Origin: Symbiodinium natans
Taxonomy: Eukaryota > Sar > Dinophyceae > Suessiales > Symbiodiniaceae
Length of the DNA stretch: 64,000 bases
Assembly (NCBI GenBank): GCA_905221605.1
Contig: CAJNDS010002137.1
Location: 542,851-606,850 of the forward strand
Direction of reading: 5' to 3'
The notes beneath the pieces were generated by a model. That model did no database searches. It had not been told where the DNA came from and was given only the letters and a program-made list of their open reading frames with translations. This document shows positions 12,522 through 23,098 of this stretch, one piece after another. The number at the start of each line of letters is the position of its first letter. Within the stretch, counting starts at the first letter, position 1. The position numbers and the translations under genes are program-made.

Positions 12522-15500
12522 ATGCACTCCGTTAGAACCTTGGACGGTATGCGCCTGCCCTTGATTTGTGCCTTTGCCCTGACTGCGACGGCCACGCCCT
12601 GCCAAAACGGGACGTGCACTGGCGGATTGGGGCTGCTGCAGAAGGTCCCGGCTCGGCACCACGTGCTTGCACAGACCGCGGAGACCGCGGAGGCCCTTCC
12701 CTTCGACTGGTTCCCCGTGGATGGCGGCGTGGGGCGCGCCTGCCGGGGAGCCTCGGCCGGCGACAACGCGGCTTCGCACTACACGGTGATCCACGGGCTG
12801 ACTGATTTGGAGGCATGCAAGCACGCCTGCGAGCAGAGCGAGCAGAACGTGACCTGCCGTGGCATCGAGTACAGCCTCGGCCGCTGCGAGCTTTGGTCAA
12901 GGGCGGAAGGCATTGAGGCCAGCATCTCCCTGGAGAACTACACCTGCCTCAGCTATGGGCCCTCGCGCTTCGATAGCCTGGGTCTGGGCCACGCCTGCCG
13001 TGGCGCGGATGCTGCTGATGACTCGCCAAGCTACTACATGCACGAGCAGGGAGTGACTCTGGATGCTTGCAAGGGGCTCTGCTATATGGAGCCGCGCTGC
13101 CAGGGCGTTGGCTATGTGTCAAACGGTGGAGACTGCAAAGTCTGGACTCGAGCTATCGAGGCCACAAGTGTTGCTCCGGGCTCTCTTTGCCTTCAGCTGG
13201 AGTTCGTGGTGGCTGAGCCCTCTGGGCTGGATGCGGCCTGCCGAGGCCAACATGAGTCGGACAACAACCCTGCTCACTACTACGTGGCCGAAGGGTCTCA
13301 CAACCTTGAGAGCTGCAAGCAGATCTGCCGGGAGGACCCAAGCTGCAAAGGCATCGAGTACAGCGGCTCCCGCTGCGAGGTCTGGATTCTGGAGGGAGGT
13401 ATCCAGGCCGTCAGGGTCCTGGAGGGCTTCACTTGCTTGAGGTACTCGAAGAGCCTTCCCGCGCCTCCTTCCACTACTGCCACTACGGCCACCACAGTCA
13501 CCACGGCCACCACCGTCACTACGGTCACTACGGTCACAACGGTCACTACGACCACTACGACCACTACGACCACTACGACCACTACGGCCGCCACGACTAC
13601 CACCACGACCACACAAGCAACCGCAGGGACAACTGCGACGACAGCGACCACGACCGAGGCCAGGAACTGCCGTAACCTGTCAAAACCTTAGAAGATCTTA
13701 GAAGAAGTAGAGGTCAACAATGGTCAGCAGACATAGAGGGTGTCAGAACTAAAAAGCTATAGCCGCTTAGCCAAGGCAAGGCATATGACCAGTGTGGCGG
13801 CAAGAACTACAACGGAGAGACCTGTTGCGTCTACGGCTGGGAGTGCGTGTTCGTCAACGATTTCTATTCTCAATGCAAGCAGAGCACGGCGCCCACCACA
13901 ACCCTGCCGGTGGACTGCTCGGCTCCAGGAACTGAACTACGAGGCAAGTTCAACCAGTGTGGGGGTTTGAGTTGGCAGGGCTCCAGGTGCTGTGAGGAAG
14001 GTCTCTTCTGCAAGTACGACAACGACTACTACTGGGACTGCAGGCCTGTTGAGGGCAGCACGGTGGCCCCCAGCACGACGGTTGGGACCACCTCCACCTC
14101 TGGGACCACGGGGACCACGCAAAGCACGACCACCCAGAGCTCGGCTTCCAGCACCAGCACCACCCCTGGCTCTACGAGTGCTCCCAGCACCTCCTCGGCA
14201 GCTTGCCAGAAGGCCCTTTTGGGGGGGGGGGATGGCAGAAGAGAGATTGCAAACAAAGGTTTTGAGGCTCCCGACCCCCCCCTTCCACCCCCCTCCCCAA
14301 GTTTTCATGCGTTTTCGTGCTCAGAGGGGCTCTTGTGCCGTGAATTCTTCTGACAACGAACCCTGAAGGGCTACGCGCAGTGCGGTGGGAACAATCATGA
14401 GGGCAGCACCTGCTGTGAGCCGGGCTTCGTTTGCAAGGCCTCCAATGAGTTCTACTCACAGTGCTTGCCGAACGTGACGACCACCGAGGCGCCCAGCACC
14501 ACCCAGCCAACAACGCAGCCCAGCTCCACAACCGGGCCGGTGACCACAAGCACCGCCGGCACAACCAGTCCTGTGACCACCACCACCACCACGACCACCA
14601 CCACCACCGTGACGGCCACGGCCACCACAGCTCCTGCAACAACAACCGCTGCAACCACCACGAATGCAGCGTCCACTACACCTGGTACCACCGTGACGAC
14701 CACCACCGTGGAGTGCATCAAGCGCTACGGTAAGTGCGGCGGGATGAACTACAATGGAGCGACGTGCTGCGAGCCCGGATGGTGGTGTGTGTATGGTGGT
14801 CCCTACTACTCCCAGTGCAAGACCACGACCACGACGACGCCCTATGCCCCGGCCCCTGCAGATGAGCGCGCAGATGCCCACTTCCTGATGCAGGCCACGT
14901 TCGGACCTACCCGCAGCAGCATGTCTGAGATCGATGGCACCGCCTACGACCAATGGATTCTTGACCAGATGGCATTGCCAGCAAGCCTTCACCGCACCTA
15001 CTACCGCCAGCGCGCAGCACCGCAAACCTCAAGCCAAGAAAGCTCTCGTGCGAAGTGCTCTGTTGGCTCCAGGTGGCGCAGCACAGCCCTGTCCCCCGCT
15101 GACGTGGGAAAGAACATCTCGGTGCAGGGCGGGCGGCTGTTGGTCGCGGGCCGTCTGCGCACAGAGCTCAGCAGCTCGTCAACGTGGGCTTCGATGACCT
15201 ACCAGGGCTACATCTGCGCCGTCAGCACTGCCAACATTCAGGTGAGCCAGGAGTCTGATTGCACGAACGCACAGTCAAGGCAACCGCCCCTCCCGTGGGC
15301 CGCTGCTTCTGTGGCTCTCTACACAGGTGTGACCTTCGAGGTCTTGAGCCCAGGCACCTTGGTCCTGAAGGACGTGGCAGACGCGGCCACTTGCCAGTTG
15401 CCGGACGTCATCCAGTCAGATCTGGAGAGTGCTGGTGTTTTCTACGTGCACGAGGCGCGCGTTGCCCTGGTGGAGAACACCTTGGAGACGCCGGCCACGT

Positions 15501-18500
15501 CCGACACGTGGCTCAGTGGCCAGTGCCCTTCCGTGCCACGGAGCTTTGTGAACCAGGACAGCTGCCAGCTCCTTCCGGGCTGCGCGCCCATGGAGATGCG
15601 GGGAGTCCAGCTGCACCTCAATGTGAGCACCTTGGAGAAGTTCTTCTTGAGCGCCGGCCGCTACGTCTATGCCATCACGCAGCTCCTTACCACAGGCCCG
15701 CCGTGCGGAGAGATGTCCCGCTTCAAGCGCCTCGACTGCAGCGCCTCCGCCTGCACGGCCACTGTGCTGAGCGATCCGAGCGCTGCGGCTCCGCTGCGCA
15801 CGGCTCTGGCCGAGGAGGAAGGCCAGGCATGCTTCAAAAATCTTGTTCCCAAAGCTAGGCCACAGGCCTAATACAAAACCAAACAGCTCGTTCCCCGCAT
15901 CCCCCTGCCCCCCCCACCCCGGCTTTTTTGCGTGAAGGCGGAGTGAGGGACATTGAGGGCGGGGCGCGGTAGGACACGCTGGCCTTTAAGCCCTCTTTTG
16001 ACATGCCTAACCCTAAACCCTAAACCCTAAACCCTTTTTGGAGAGGTTCGCTCCGGGACGTCAACGTGGGCTGCGCCAACGTGCCGGCAGATGTGGTCCT
16101 CGAGGCGGTGGGTCTACGGTTTGAAGGTTCATATAAGGTAGTTGTCAGTACTTGTACCTGTAGTTAAGGTTACAAGTATCCTAACCAAGGTTTCAAGTAG
16201 GATCTATTATCAGTGCTTGCAGGGTTAGTTATCAGTATCCTAAGTCAGGTTATAAGTGCTCGACAATTAAGGTTTTAGGTATCCTAACATAAGGTTAGAA
16301 GCAGGATCTACCGTTGAGGTTTGTCTACTGGCTCAGGGCCTTCCGGCGAGGAAGCCTTCTGCCGCTTGAACAATCCCTTCCCTCTCCGTGGCCAAACCCT
16401 ATACCATCCTGCTCCCCCCCCACGGAGGTCAACGGCGAGTTCTTCCAGCACGTGCACGCGCAGGAGTCCAACGTCTATGACTTCAGCGACTGGGTCTCCA
16501 AGCATCCGGGCGGTCCCGACAAGATCCGGCAGTGGACGGAGAGGGGCTACATCCTCAACTATCCCGCCAGCCATCCCACGACCCGCTGGGAGTCCGACTT
16601 TGCCAGGACAGCCATCAACCCCGGCTTCGTGGGGCGCCTTGGGGACACCGTGAGCTTCCTGACGCTGCCCCAGAGCCTCCAGACCTTTCCCCTTGCCACG
16701 GCCTTCGGCGCCCTGGAGTCCTTCAACGGCTTCGCGGAGGTCTGCGGCTCTCCCGGGGAGGTGGCGAACGACCTGAGCTCCGGCCACCGCTACGCCTTCC
16801 ACACCGAGGGGGAGCTCTTGGACACGGCCGGGAGAAGGGGCCGCCCCTTCATTCCCCTTCCCCCCCTCCCCTTTTTCCCTTCCTTTTTTTTCTCCCCTCT
16901 TCCCTTCTGCTTCACACCTAACTCCAGCGAAACACAGCAAAGCGGCCCCATCCCAAGCTCTTCGAACTCCTGCTACGGAGAGGCCTTCGACGTGGCCTAC
17001 GACACCCCGGAGGCCATGGGGGAGCTGGGCCGCGCCTCGATCTGGACGATGATCAGCCTCAAGGCCCAGGGGGAGAAGAAGGGTCACAAGCCCCAAAAAA
17101 GGCAGAAGCAACGCAATTCGTAAAGCCACATGTAGCCAACCCTCAAAAAAAGCACGACACAGTCGTGTCGAGTCCCATCTGAAGTCATGCTTCAGAACGG
17201 TTTGCTAGAGGGCTCCCTCAAAGTTTTCCAGGCCCCCGACCAGCTCCGGCAGCGCGTGGCCTGGGCGCTGAGCCAGATCTTCGTGGTGGCGCCGGACGAC
17301 GCCACGGCGCAGCACACGGAGATGTACGTGAACTACTACGACATCTTCGTGCGCCACGCCTTCGGGAACCTTGGGGACATCCTCCGAGAGGTCACGTTCA
17401 GCCCGGTCATGGGGGACTACCTGACCTACAAGCGGAATCGGGCCTTCGACAGCGACGGAGCCTACCCCGACGAGAACTACGCGCGCGAGATCATGCAGCT
17501 CTTCACCATCGGGCTGTGGCGCTTGAACCCCGATGGCTCCAGGATGTTGGACAGCGAAGGCAACTCCATCCCGACCTACAGCAACGAGGACATCATGAAC
17601 TTTGCCCGGGTCTTCACCGGCTTTGACGAGCAGGGGGCCCGGGGCAACGTGGAGCATGTGGAAGGCAAGGTCAACGTGATCGACCCCATGCTCCTGCGCG
17701 CAGAGTGGCGTGACGTGTACCCCAAGCCGGACCTTCTGGGAGGTTATCTTGGGGATGGCTACCCGCTGTGCTCCGAGCAGCCTGCGCAGGGCTTCCTGCA
17801 GCAGGGTGCGAAGTACCACTTCGTGGGCCACGCCTTCGAGGGCGAGGCCCTCACCTTGGCCGCGGACTCCGCGCTCTACAAGGCACTTTGCGGTGGCCAA
17901 GTCTGCAATCACAAGCTCATCGTCGAGCTCATGGAGACACTGCCCTGCACAGGAACCGAGTGCCAGGCGCAGACGGCGCACTTTGTGAAGGTGGGAGACG
18001 GGTTCTACGAGCACCTCTATGAGGCCTGCGTGAAGCTCTTCTTTGCGGAGGGCGAGGAGGTGCTCCTGTATCCCGACGGCACCATCGCCTCAAACCTGAC
18101 GACCAAGTCGAGGCAGAACCCTTTTGTGGCACGCTGGATTCCCACGCTCCCAGACCTTACCACATGCCCCGCAGGCTGCACTGCAGGTTCCGTGTGCGCT
18201 TGCCCCGCAAGCCTCTCTGTCCAGAATGGCCAGCACGTCGTCTCTGTTGGCGGGCTTCTTTTGCAGAACCCCCCCGTGTTCATGGACAGAAGCGAGCCAC
18301 GGAAGCGCGATGCGGCCTTCGAGGTGGACGCGCTCCTGGACCACCTGCTGCACTACCCGAACACACCCGCCTTCATCTCCTTCCGCATCATCCAGCGCTT
18401 CGTCACCTCCAACCCCAGCCCCGAGTACGTGCTCGCGGTCTCCAACGCTTTCCAGACGGGCAAGTACATGGGCCACACCTTCTCGGGCAAGTATGGGGAC

Positions 18501-21500
18501 CTGGCAGCCACCGTGGCGGCCGTGCTTCTCCACGGCGAGGCGCGCTCTCAGATGGGCACCAGCAATGGCCTGCTGCGAGAGCCTTACTTGAAGGTGGTCC
18601 ACTTGATGCGGTCCATGGAGTATCAAGATGAAGGGGCTCGGCCGGTGGTGCTCCGGAACCTGGTGGACTCCATCGGCCAGTACCCCTACGCCTCACCCAC
18701 GGTCTTCAACTTCTACGAGCCGGAGTTCCGCCCAGACAGCTTTCCGGAAGGCCTGGTGGCGCCGGAGTTCCAGATCTACACAGCCCCAACGGCCTTGGCC
18801 TTTGCCAACGGCATGCACTCGCTGATCAACCAGGGCCTCAGCTACTGCGACAGCGGCTTCGGCGTGGAGGTGGGCGATTGCTCGGCAGGAACCCTCAACT
18901 TCGCCGAGAAGCCGGACATGAGCGAGGCCCTCGCAGAAATGGACCTGCTGCTGACTGGGGGCCGCCTGGAGGCCGAAGCAGGAGATTGAGGATTCGAGAG
19001 GGATGTTTGCTTTCTGGGGTTCCCGAGCGCTCTCCCTTTGGCGTGTTTTCTCAACAGAGTCCCGACATGTTCCCGAACCAGGGCATATCTGCCAAGGACC
19101 TCTCAGAAACCACCCTAAACCCCAAACCTTCAGTGTGACAGTACCCATTTCATTACGACGAAGAGGGAATCTTCCAATTGGAGGATTTACGTCAGGTAAT
19201 TCCATTACGATTGGTTTGTCGGGCTTCAGTTTTACTTTTGCAATGCGTCCTCGGCCAATAACCTTCGAGTACAAGTTCAGTAAGTTTCTGTTAGCATCGT
19301 TTGTTTCATATCTCTCTTCAACAAGAACAAGCGCTGTTGCCACACCATATGAAGTTGGATCCTACTCGCAATTTCGCATACTTTCGCCTTCGCATGAACA
19401 ACTTTTATTGATGCGACGAGTGAAATGCAAGCAAGGAACAAAGACCAAAAATCCGTTCCGAGAGGCCAACAAAGGCGCCGTGCAGGCTGCCTACCAGCGG
19501 GACGGCTGGAAGGACAAGGGACACTCAACATGGCCAATGGTGGCACCATGTGGCACCCTCTAGGTTTAGGGTTTTGGGCTTAAGCTCCTTCGAACCCCAA
19601 CTCCACGCCCTCCCAACTCCTCACACTGTCATCAGGTCTCCACACTCCCAACTCCACTCCCCAACTCCACTCCCCAACTCCCCGAGCTCCCCACACCTCC
19701 CACCATTCCCACCATTTCTTCCTCCCATGTTGGGGCGAAGGACGCGCAGAAGGTGATGATCCTGACGCCCGAGTTCAACACCCTGGGCAGCCCTCAGCCC
19801 TCGGGCGTTCGCCCGCCCTCCCCGCCTCCGAGCATGGGCAGCGCATCCAGCTACAAGGCCGTGGTCATGGTGATGCTCAAGGGCGGCATGGACAGCTTCA
19901 ATATGCTGGTACCCCTGAACCTGTATCCTTTTTGGGAACTATTTTTCTATTTTTGTTTATATAAAAGCCCAAGAGGATATTATGCAAATACTGTATGTTT
20001 GTGAAGGTTCTATAAGGGGGGAGTTTGGCAGGAACTGCCCCCTCTACGACGAGTACCGGGGAGTGCGCAAGAGCATCGCCTTCCTCCCGGAGGAGCTGCA
20101 CCAGATCAGCTCCCAGGACCAGGCCTGCCAGGACTTCGGCATCCACCCGAAGCTCCCGGTCTTCAAGGAGCTCTACGACGAGGGGAGCCCCGGCGCGCAG
20201 AGAAAGAGGGGCAGCTTTTGTTTTTTAAACTCAATAGAGGGGGGCTTTGGAGCCGCTGCGCGGGTCCTGGGTTTTTTTCTTCTCTATTTTCGGAGAAGAC
20301 TTGGTAAAGACAGCAGAAGTAGAACGTTTGCAGAGAGGAGCCTGGCCTTCGTGGCGGACGTGGGGTCTTTGGTGGAGCCGCTGACGCCGGACATGATCGG
20401 CTCGGGCTTCCACGCCAAGGGCGGCAGCGGGGAGATCTGCCAAGGGCTCTTCAGCCACAACGACCAGCAGCGGGCGGCCGAGACGCTCACCTGCCAGTAT
20501 CTTTGTCATAGTTGAGTAACATTTTACATTTTTAATAGTATTTAAACCCAATAAGGAAAGAACTAAATCTTTAATATTATCCCAACAATGAACTAGGTAT
20601 GGGACGGCGGAGCTGAAGGGTGCTGGCGGACGCATCGCAGATGCCGTGGCAGCCGGAACCGAGAAGTACAACACCATGTCCTTTTCCTTGAAGGGCAGCG
20701 CGACGTGGCCTCAGGGTTTCGACATCCCCGGGGAGGTTCTGGGCCAGAATTCAGGTGGTAGTAGTTCCGCCTTCCCAGAATATTCGCGGCTGCAAGACAT
20801 CGTGGACAACATCACCGGCATCTCGCTGGCATCTGTCTAAACTCTAAAACCCTACAAACCCTGAACTCTACCAGACTCCACCAACATCTACAAACTTCGC
20901 AAAGCAATCCTATGAACCCCATAGGGGGGGGGGGGGGGCACTCTCTTGACGGCAAAAAAAGGCACCCTCCACGGCAACGTCTACTGCGAGGAGTACGCGA
21001 GGCGCCTGGAGCAGGCGATCAGCTTCAACCTGGGCTTGGCCAAGCAGCTCGAGAACGCCGAGCTCTCGACGCCCTACGAGATCTCGGGCTACAAGCCCCT
21101 GAGGAGAGGGTGCATGAGGGTGCTGATAAAGCAGCAACGCGCCTTTTGTTGCTGTGCCTTCACTTGCGCGCTCTAAATTCGCCCGGCCTCATGGCGTTTG
21201 TCTCTGTGTGTGTGTGTGTGTCTTAGAGGCGTCTTAGTGCATTTATAAGAGCCATGGTGGTTCGGTTGTGCGAAGCGAAATTGGCCATGATGGTTCCGCG
21301 CGCGAAGCGGTGCTTTTGTTTAAAGGGAGACGCGTGTGGGCATTCCTTCGGCATGCCTCCACTTTTTCCCCACCAGGCAGCAGCTCAAGAAGGCGGCGAC
21401 GCTGATCGCCGCGCGGGTCGAGCGCCAGGCGGAGCGCGACTTCTTCTTCGTGGAGGACGGGGGCTGGGACCACCACAAGGGTGTGGAGTCGGGTCTGGCC

Positions 21501-23098
21501 GGGAAGTTCGAGAGCCTGAATGAAGCCTTGGCGGAGTTTGTGGCCGAGCTCAAGGCCCAAAACATCTTCGACAACGTGGTGATCGTGACGCACTCCGACT
21601 TCGCCCGGACCCTGACCCCGAACAGCAACGCCGGCACGGACCACGGCTGGTCCGGGATCCAGCTCTTCGCGTCCGGGGCGCTCACGGGCTCGAAGGTCCA
21701 CAACGCCTTCCCCCACCTGGCGCCTTGGGCCAAATTCTTGGGGGGAGGGCGCACCCCCTTTATCAAGAAACACCATCTCTTCCCAGCGAAGCCCGTGTTG
21801 CCCTGCGTGTTTTTCCCATCCTCGGTGGGCACCCTCTGAAAACTCCTACCGCCCGTAACCCTCAACCCTCAACCCTCTAAACCCTAAACCCTAAAAACCC
21901 TCAACCCTCAACCCTCAACCCTAAACCCTGAACCCTATATCTGCTGAAGCGTCTGCGTCTTTTTTCATCCACTTTGCCTCCCCCCTTGGAAGGCCGAGGA
22001 CTCCCCCATGGACGCGGGGAGGGGGCGGCTCATCCCCAGCTTCCCTCTGGAGCACCTTGGAGAAGAGAAGGTTTAGGGTTATGTTTTTAGGGTTTTTAGG
22101 GTTTTTTGGGTGTTTAGGGTTTTTAGGGTTTAGGATTTAGGATTGAGGGTACAGGGTTTGGGGTTTATGGTTTAGGGTTTAGGGAAGACTGGCATCTTCT
22201 CCATTTTTTGGAAAGGTGCGGTGTGGCTTCTAGCTCGCATGGTCCCATGGGTCCCATGGGTCCCATGGGCAGGGTTGAAGGGGCAACTGCAAGAAAGTGT
22301 TCTGCAAGAAGTCCCAGGAAATCACAGAACATCGGAAAAGATAAGGGCGCATTTTCGGGACACCCGGTGAAGGTCCAACGGAGAGCAAAGCGCAGACAAG
22401 CCTGAACAATCCGAGAAAGCCCTGGCAACCATCGAGCATCCGACCTGGGAGCTGTAGATCATCTCAACATTCGGTGGACAAAGTCGAGAATCTTACTTGT
22501 AGAACATCTTAATAGATTCAACTAGGATGCTAAGAGTCTGAAGAACTCCAAGAAAACACGGGCGACGTCCTTCAGGCCTTCCAACAGTGAAGAAAGTTGT
22601 TGAACATCCTAGAAAGCAGATTCCCAGTGAGTCCTTCAGCCGAGCACCCATATAGACATTGTAAGCACCCTCAAAGGCTTCAAGGTAAGCCAAAAAGCAG
22701 CACGCCAAAACGTGCGCCCTACCACTTGTGCAGCCATAGCACCATCGGAAATCTTGGGCAATCGCGGAGAATCGTCGGAAATCTGAAAATGCCTATTGGC
22801 CGGAATATATGGGTCGAGCCGCACTTCAAGAAAGTAGGAGTCGAGCGCCACACCTTATAGCAAACACACACAGAAACTTCTGCCAGCGCGCAGACGCACC
22901 CGCCCCTCAACCCTGAAACCGTAAAACCCCCTGAACCCTGAACCCTCTGAACCCTCAGCCCATCTTTGCAGGAACATGATGGTGCCCCTGGCCGAGTGGA
23001 TGGGCATGGAGCCCTCGCAGCGCCTCCAGGTCTTCCCGAACCTCGTGAACTTCAACTCCACGCACCTCCTCCCGAAGCAAGCGGTCTTCCGAGATTGA
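12522..23098 (+). CDS. Secreted PAN-CBM1-DUF1800-DUF1501 fusion protein (16 exons)
   Basis: Frame continuity gives exons 12522-13671, 13776-14212, 14369-15821, 16046-16107, 16428-16831, 16958-17063, 17232-18971, 19465-19512, 19741-19922, 20032-20184, 20338-20496, 20597-20817, 20962-21103, 21377-21719, 21993-22051 and 22972-23098: 6,786 bp, 2,261 aa, closing on TGA. The start may instead be the ATG at 12549, which leads directly into a signal peptide (MRLPLICAFALTATA). Order: signal peptide; three PAN/apple-like domains (~72-312); Thr-rich linkers carrying four CBM1 modules (~383-675); DUF1800 (~690-1850) interrupted by a cytochrome-b5-like HPGG segment (~1048-1080); DUF1501 (~1850-2261). CBM1 binds crystalline cellulose, so I infer action at the cellulosic theca or on external cellulose. 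The enzymatic role of DUF1800/DUF1501 is not established. Domain identity is strong; exact splice points are inferred. Confidence 0.8.
12549..13460 (+). other. Signal peptide and three PAN/apple-like domains (exon 1)
   Basis: After the hydrophobic leader come three copies of one pattern: ACRG...DN...HY...LE(A/S)CK..C....C.GIEYS..RCE(L/V)W...GI.A...L...TCL.Y. They start near 12737, 12990 and 13230. The regular Cys spacing marks disulphide-bonded PAN/apple-type modules, known to bind proteins or carbohydrates in secreted proteins. The second copy is more diverged (VGYVSNGGDCKVW). A Thr-rich linker then runs to the exon end at 13671. Confidence 0.75.
13776..14850 (+). other. Four CBM1 cellulose-binding modules in Thr-rich linkers
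   Basis: Four modules follow the fungal-type CBM1 pattern CGG..Y.G...CC.....C.....YYSQC: AYDQCGGKNYNGETCC (13781), GKFNQCGGLSWQGSRCC (~13943), GYAQCGGNNHEGSTCC (14372) and RYGKCGGMNYNGATCC (~14724). Each ends with an aromatic pair before the last Cys (FYSQC, YYWDC, FYSQC, YYSQC), the residues that stack on cellulose in this family. Thr/Ser-rich linkers, probably O-glycosylated, separate modules 2, 3 and 4. The GC-AG intron 14213-14368 falls exactly before module 3. Confidence 0.85.
16007..16035. repeat. Interstitial telomere-type repeat (CCCTAAA)n in intron 3
   Basis: Four consecutive CCCTAA(A) units lie 10 bp upstream of the inferred acceptor at 16044-16045. CCCTAAA/TTTAGGG is the telomeric repeat reported for dinoflagellates. 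Confidence 0.9.
16160..16310. repeat. Degenerate repeat in intron 4
   Basis: An AAGGTTACAAGTATCCTAAC... module ending in AAGTAGGATCT (from ~16166) recurs in altered form from ~16268 (AAGGTTTTAGGTATCCTAAC... ending in AAGCAGGATCT). Both copies lie inside the inferred intron 16108-16427. Confidence 0.55.
16428..16560 (+). other. Cytochrome-b5-like HPGG segment inside DUF1800
   Basis: Exon 5 encodes NVYDFSDWVSKHPGGPDKI, then RQWTERGYILNYPASH. The first part matches the cytochrome b5 heme-loop pattern (VYD.T.F...HPGG...I), and a second His lies about 24 residues later, roughly where the other heme ligand would be. The segment is short, so heme binding is only a possibility. It may be a structural resemblance conserved in some DUF1800 proteins. 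Confidence 0.45.
21853..21941. repeat. Telomere-like repeat block in intron 14
   Basis: A run of CCCTCAA, CCCTAAA and CCCTGAA units lies inside the inferred intron 21720-21992. It mixes perfect telomere units with one-base variants. Confidence 0.9.
22071..22184. repeat. Telomere-like TTTAGGG block in intron 15, opposite orientation
   Basis: TTTAGGG and TTTTTAGGG variants begin ~20 bp after the inferred donor at 22052. At the other end of the same intron (22902-22958) CCCTGAA/CCCTCAA units appear in the opposite orientation, so intron 15 is flanked by inverted telomere-like blocks. Confidence 0.9.
22902..22958. repeat. Telomere-like CCCTGAA block at the 3' end of intron 15
   Basis: CCCTCAACCCTGAAACC and similar units end about 13 bp before the acceptor CAG at 22969-22971. 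Confidence 0.8.

Larger units (their letters stand above)
14860..19800 (+). other. DUF1800 domain (exons 3-9)
   Basis: The signatures I know from DUF1800 appear in order: HFLMQATFGPT (~14880); APDQLRQRVAWALSQIF (17232); YYDIFVRHAFGNLGDILREV; PDENYAREIMQLFTIGLW; YSNEDIMNFARVFTGF; HYPNTPAFISFRIIQRFV; ASPTVFNFYEPEF; and the closing DAQKVMILTPEFNT (19741). The core lies in the large exon 17232-18971. Exon 3 (~15000-15800) holds a long insertion with several Cys residues not typical of the bacterial family. In bacteria DUF1800 genes usually neighbour a DUF1501 gene. Confidence 0.85.
19801..23098 (+). other. DUF1501 domain (exons 9-16)
   Basis: Typical DUF1501 signatures are all present and in order: MLKGGMDSFNMLVPL (~19875); YDEYRGVRKSIAFL; LAFVADVGSLVEPLT (~20343); SHNDQQRAAET; EDGGWDHHKG (~21460); VVIVTHSDFARTLTPNSNAG then TDHGWSG (~21580-21650); GRGRLIPSFPLE (exon 15); and LAEWMGMEPSQRLQVFPNL near the C terminus. 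The GWDHH, HSDFARTL and TDHGWSG motifs carry the likely metal/active-site residues of this sulfatase/phosphatase-related family (relationship known, function not). The domain is complete and spread over eight exons with GT, GC and GA donors. Confidence 0.85.

Noticed and set aside
12348-12900. Minus-strand frames over the signal peptide region
   Set aside because: The plus strand has a signal peptide and repeated PAN-like Cys pattern; the minus frames have nothing recognisable.
13119-14654. Several long minus-strand frames (Arg/Gly or Val-rich)
   Set aside because: Antisense of the Thr-rich linkers and CBM1 modules of the plus-strand gene.
16308-18626. Minus-strand frames of 170-273 aa
   Set aside because: Antisense of the GC-rich DUF1800 exons; no motifs of their own.
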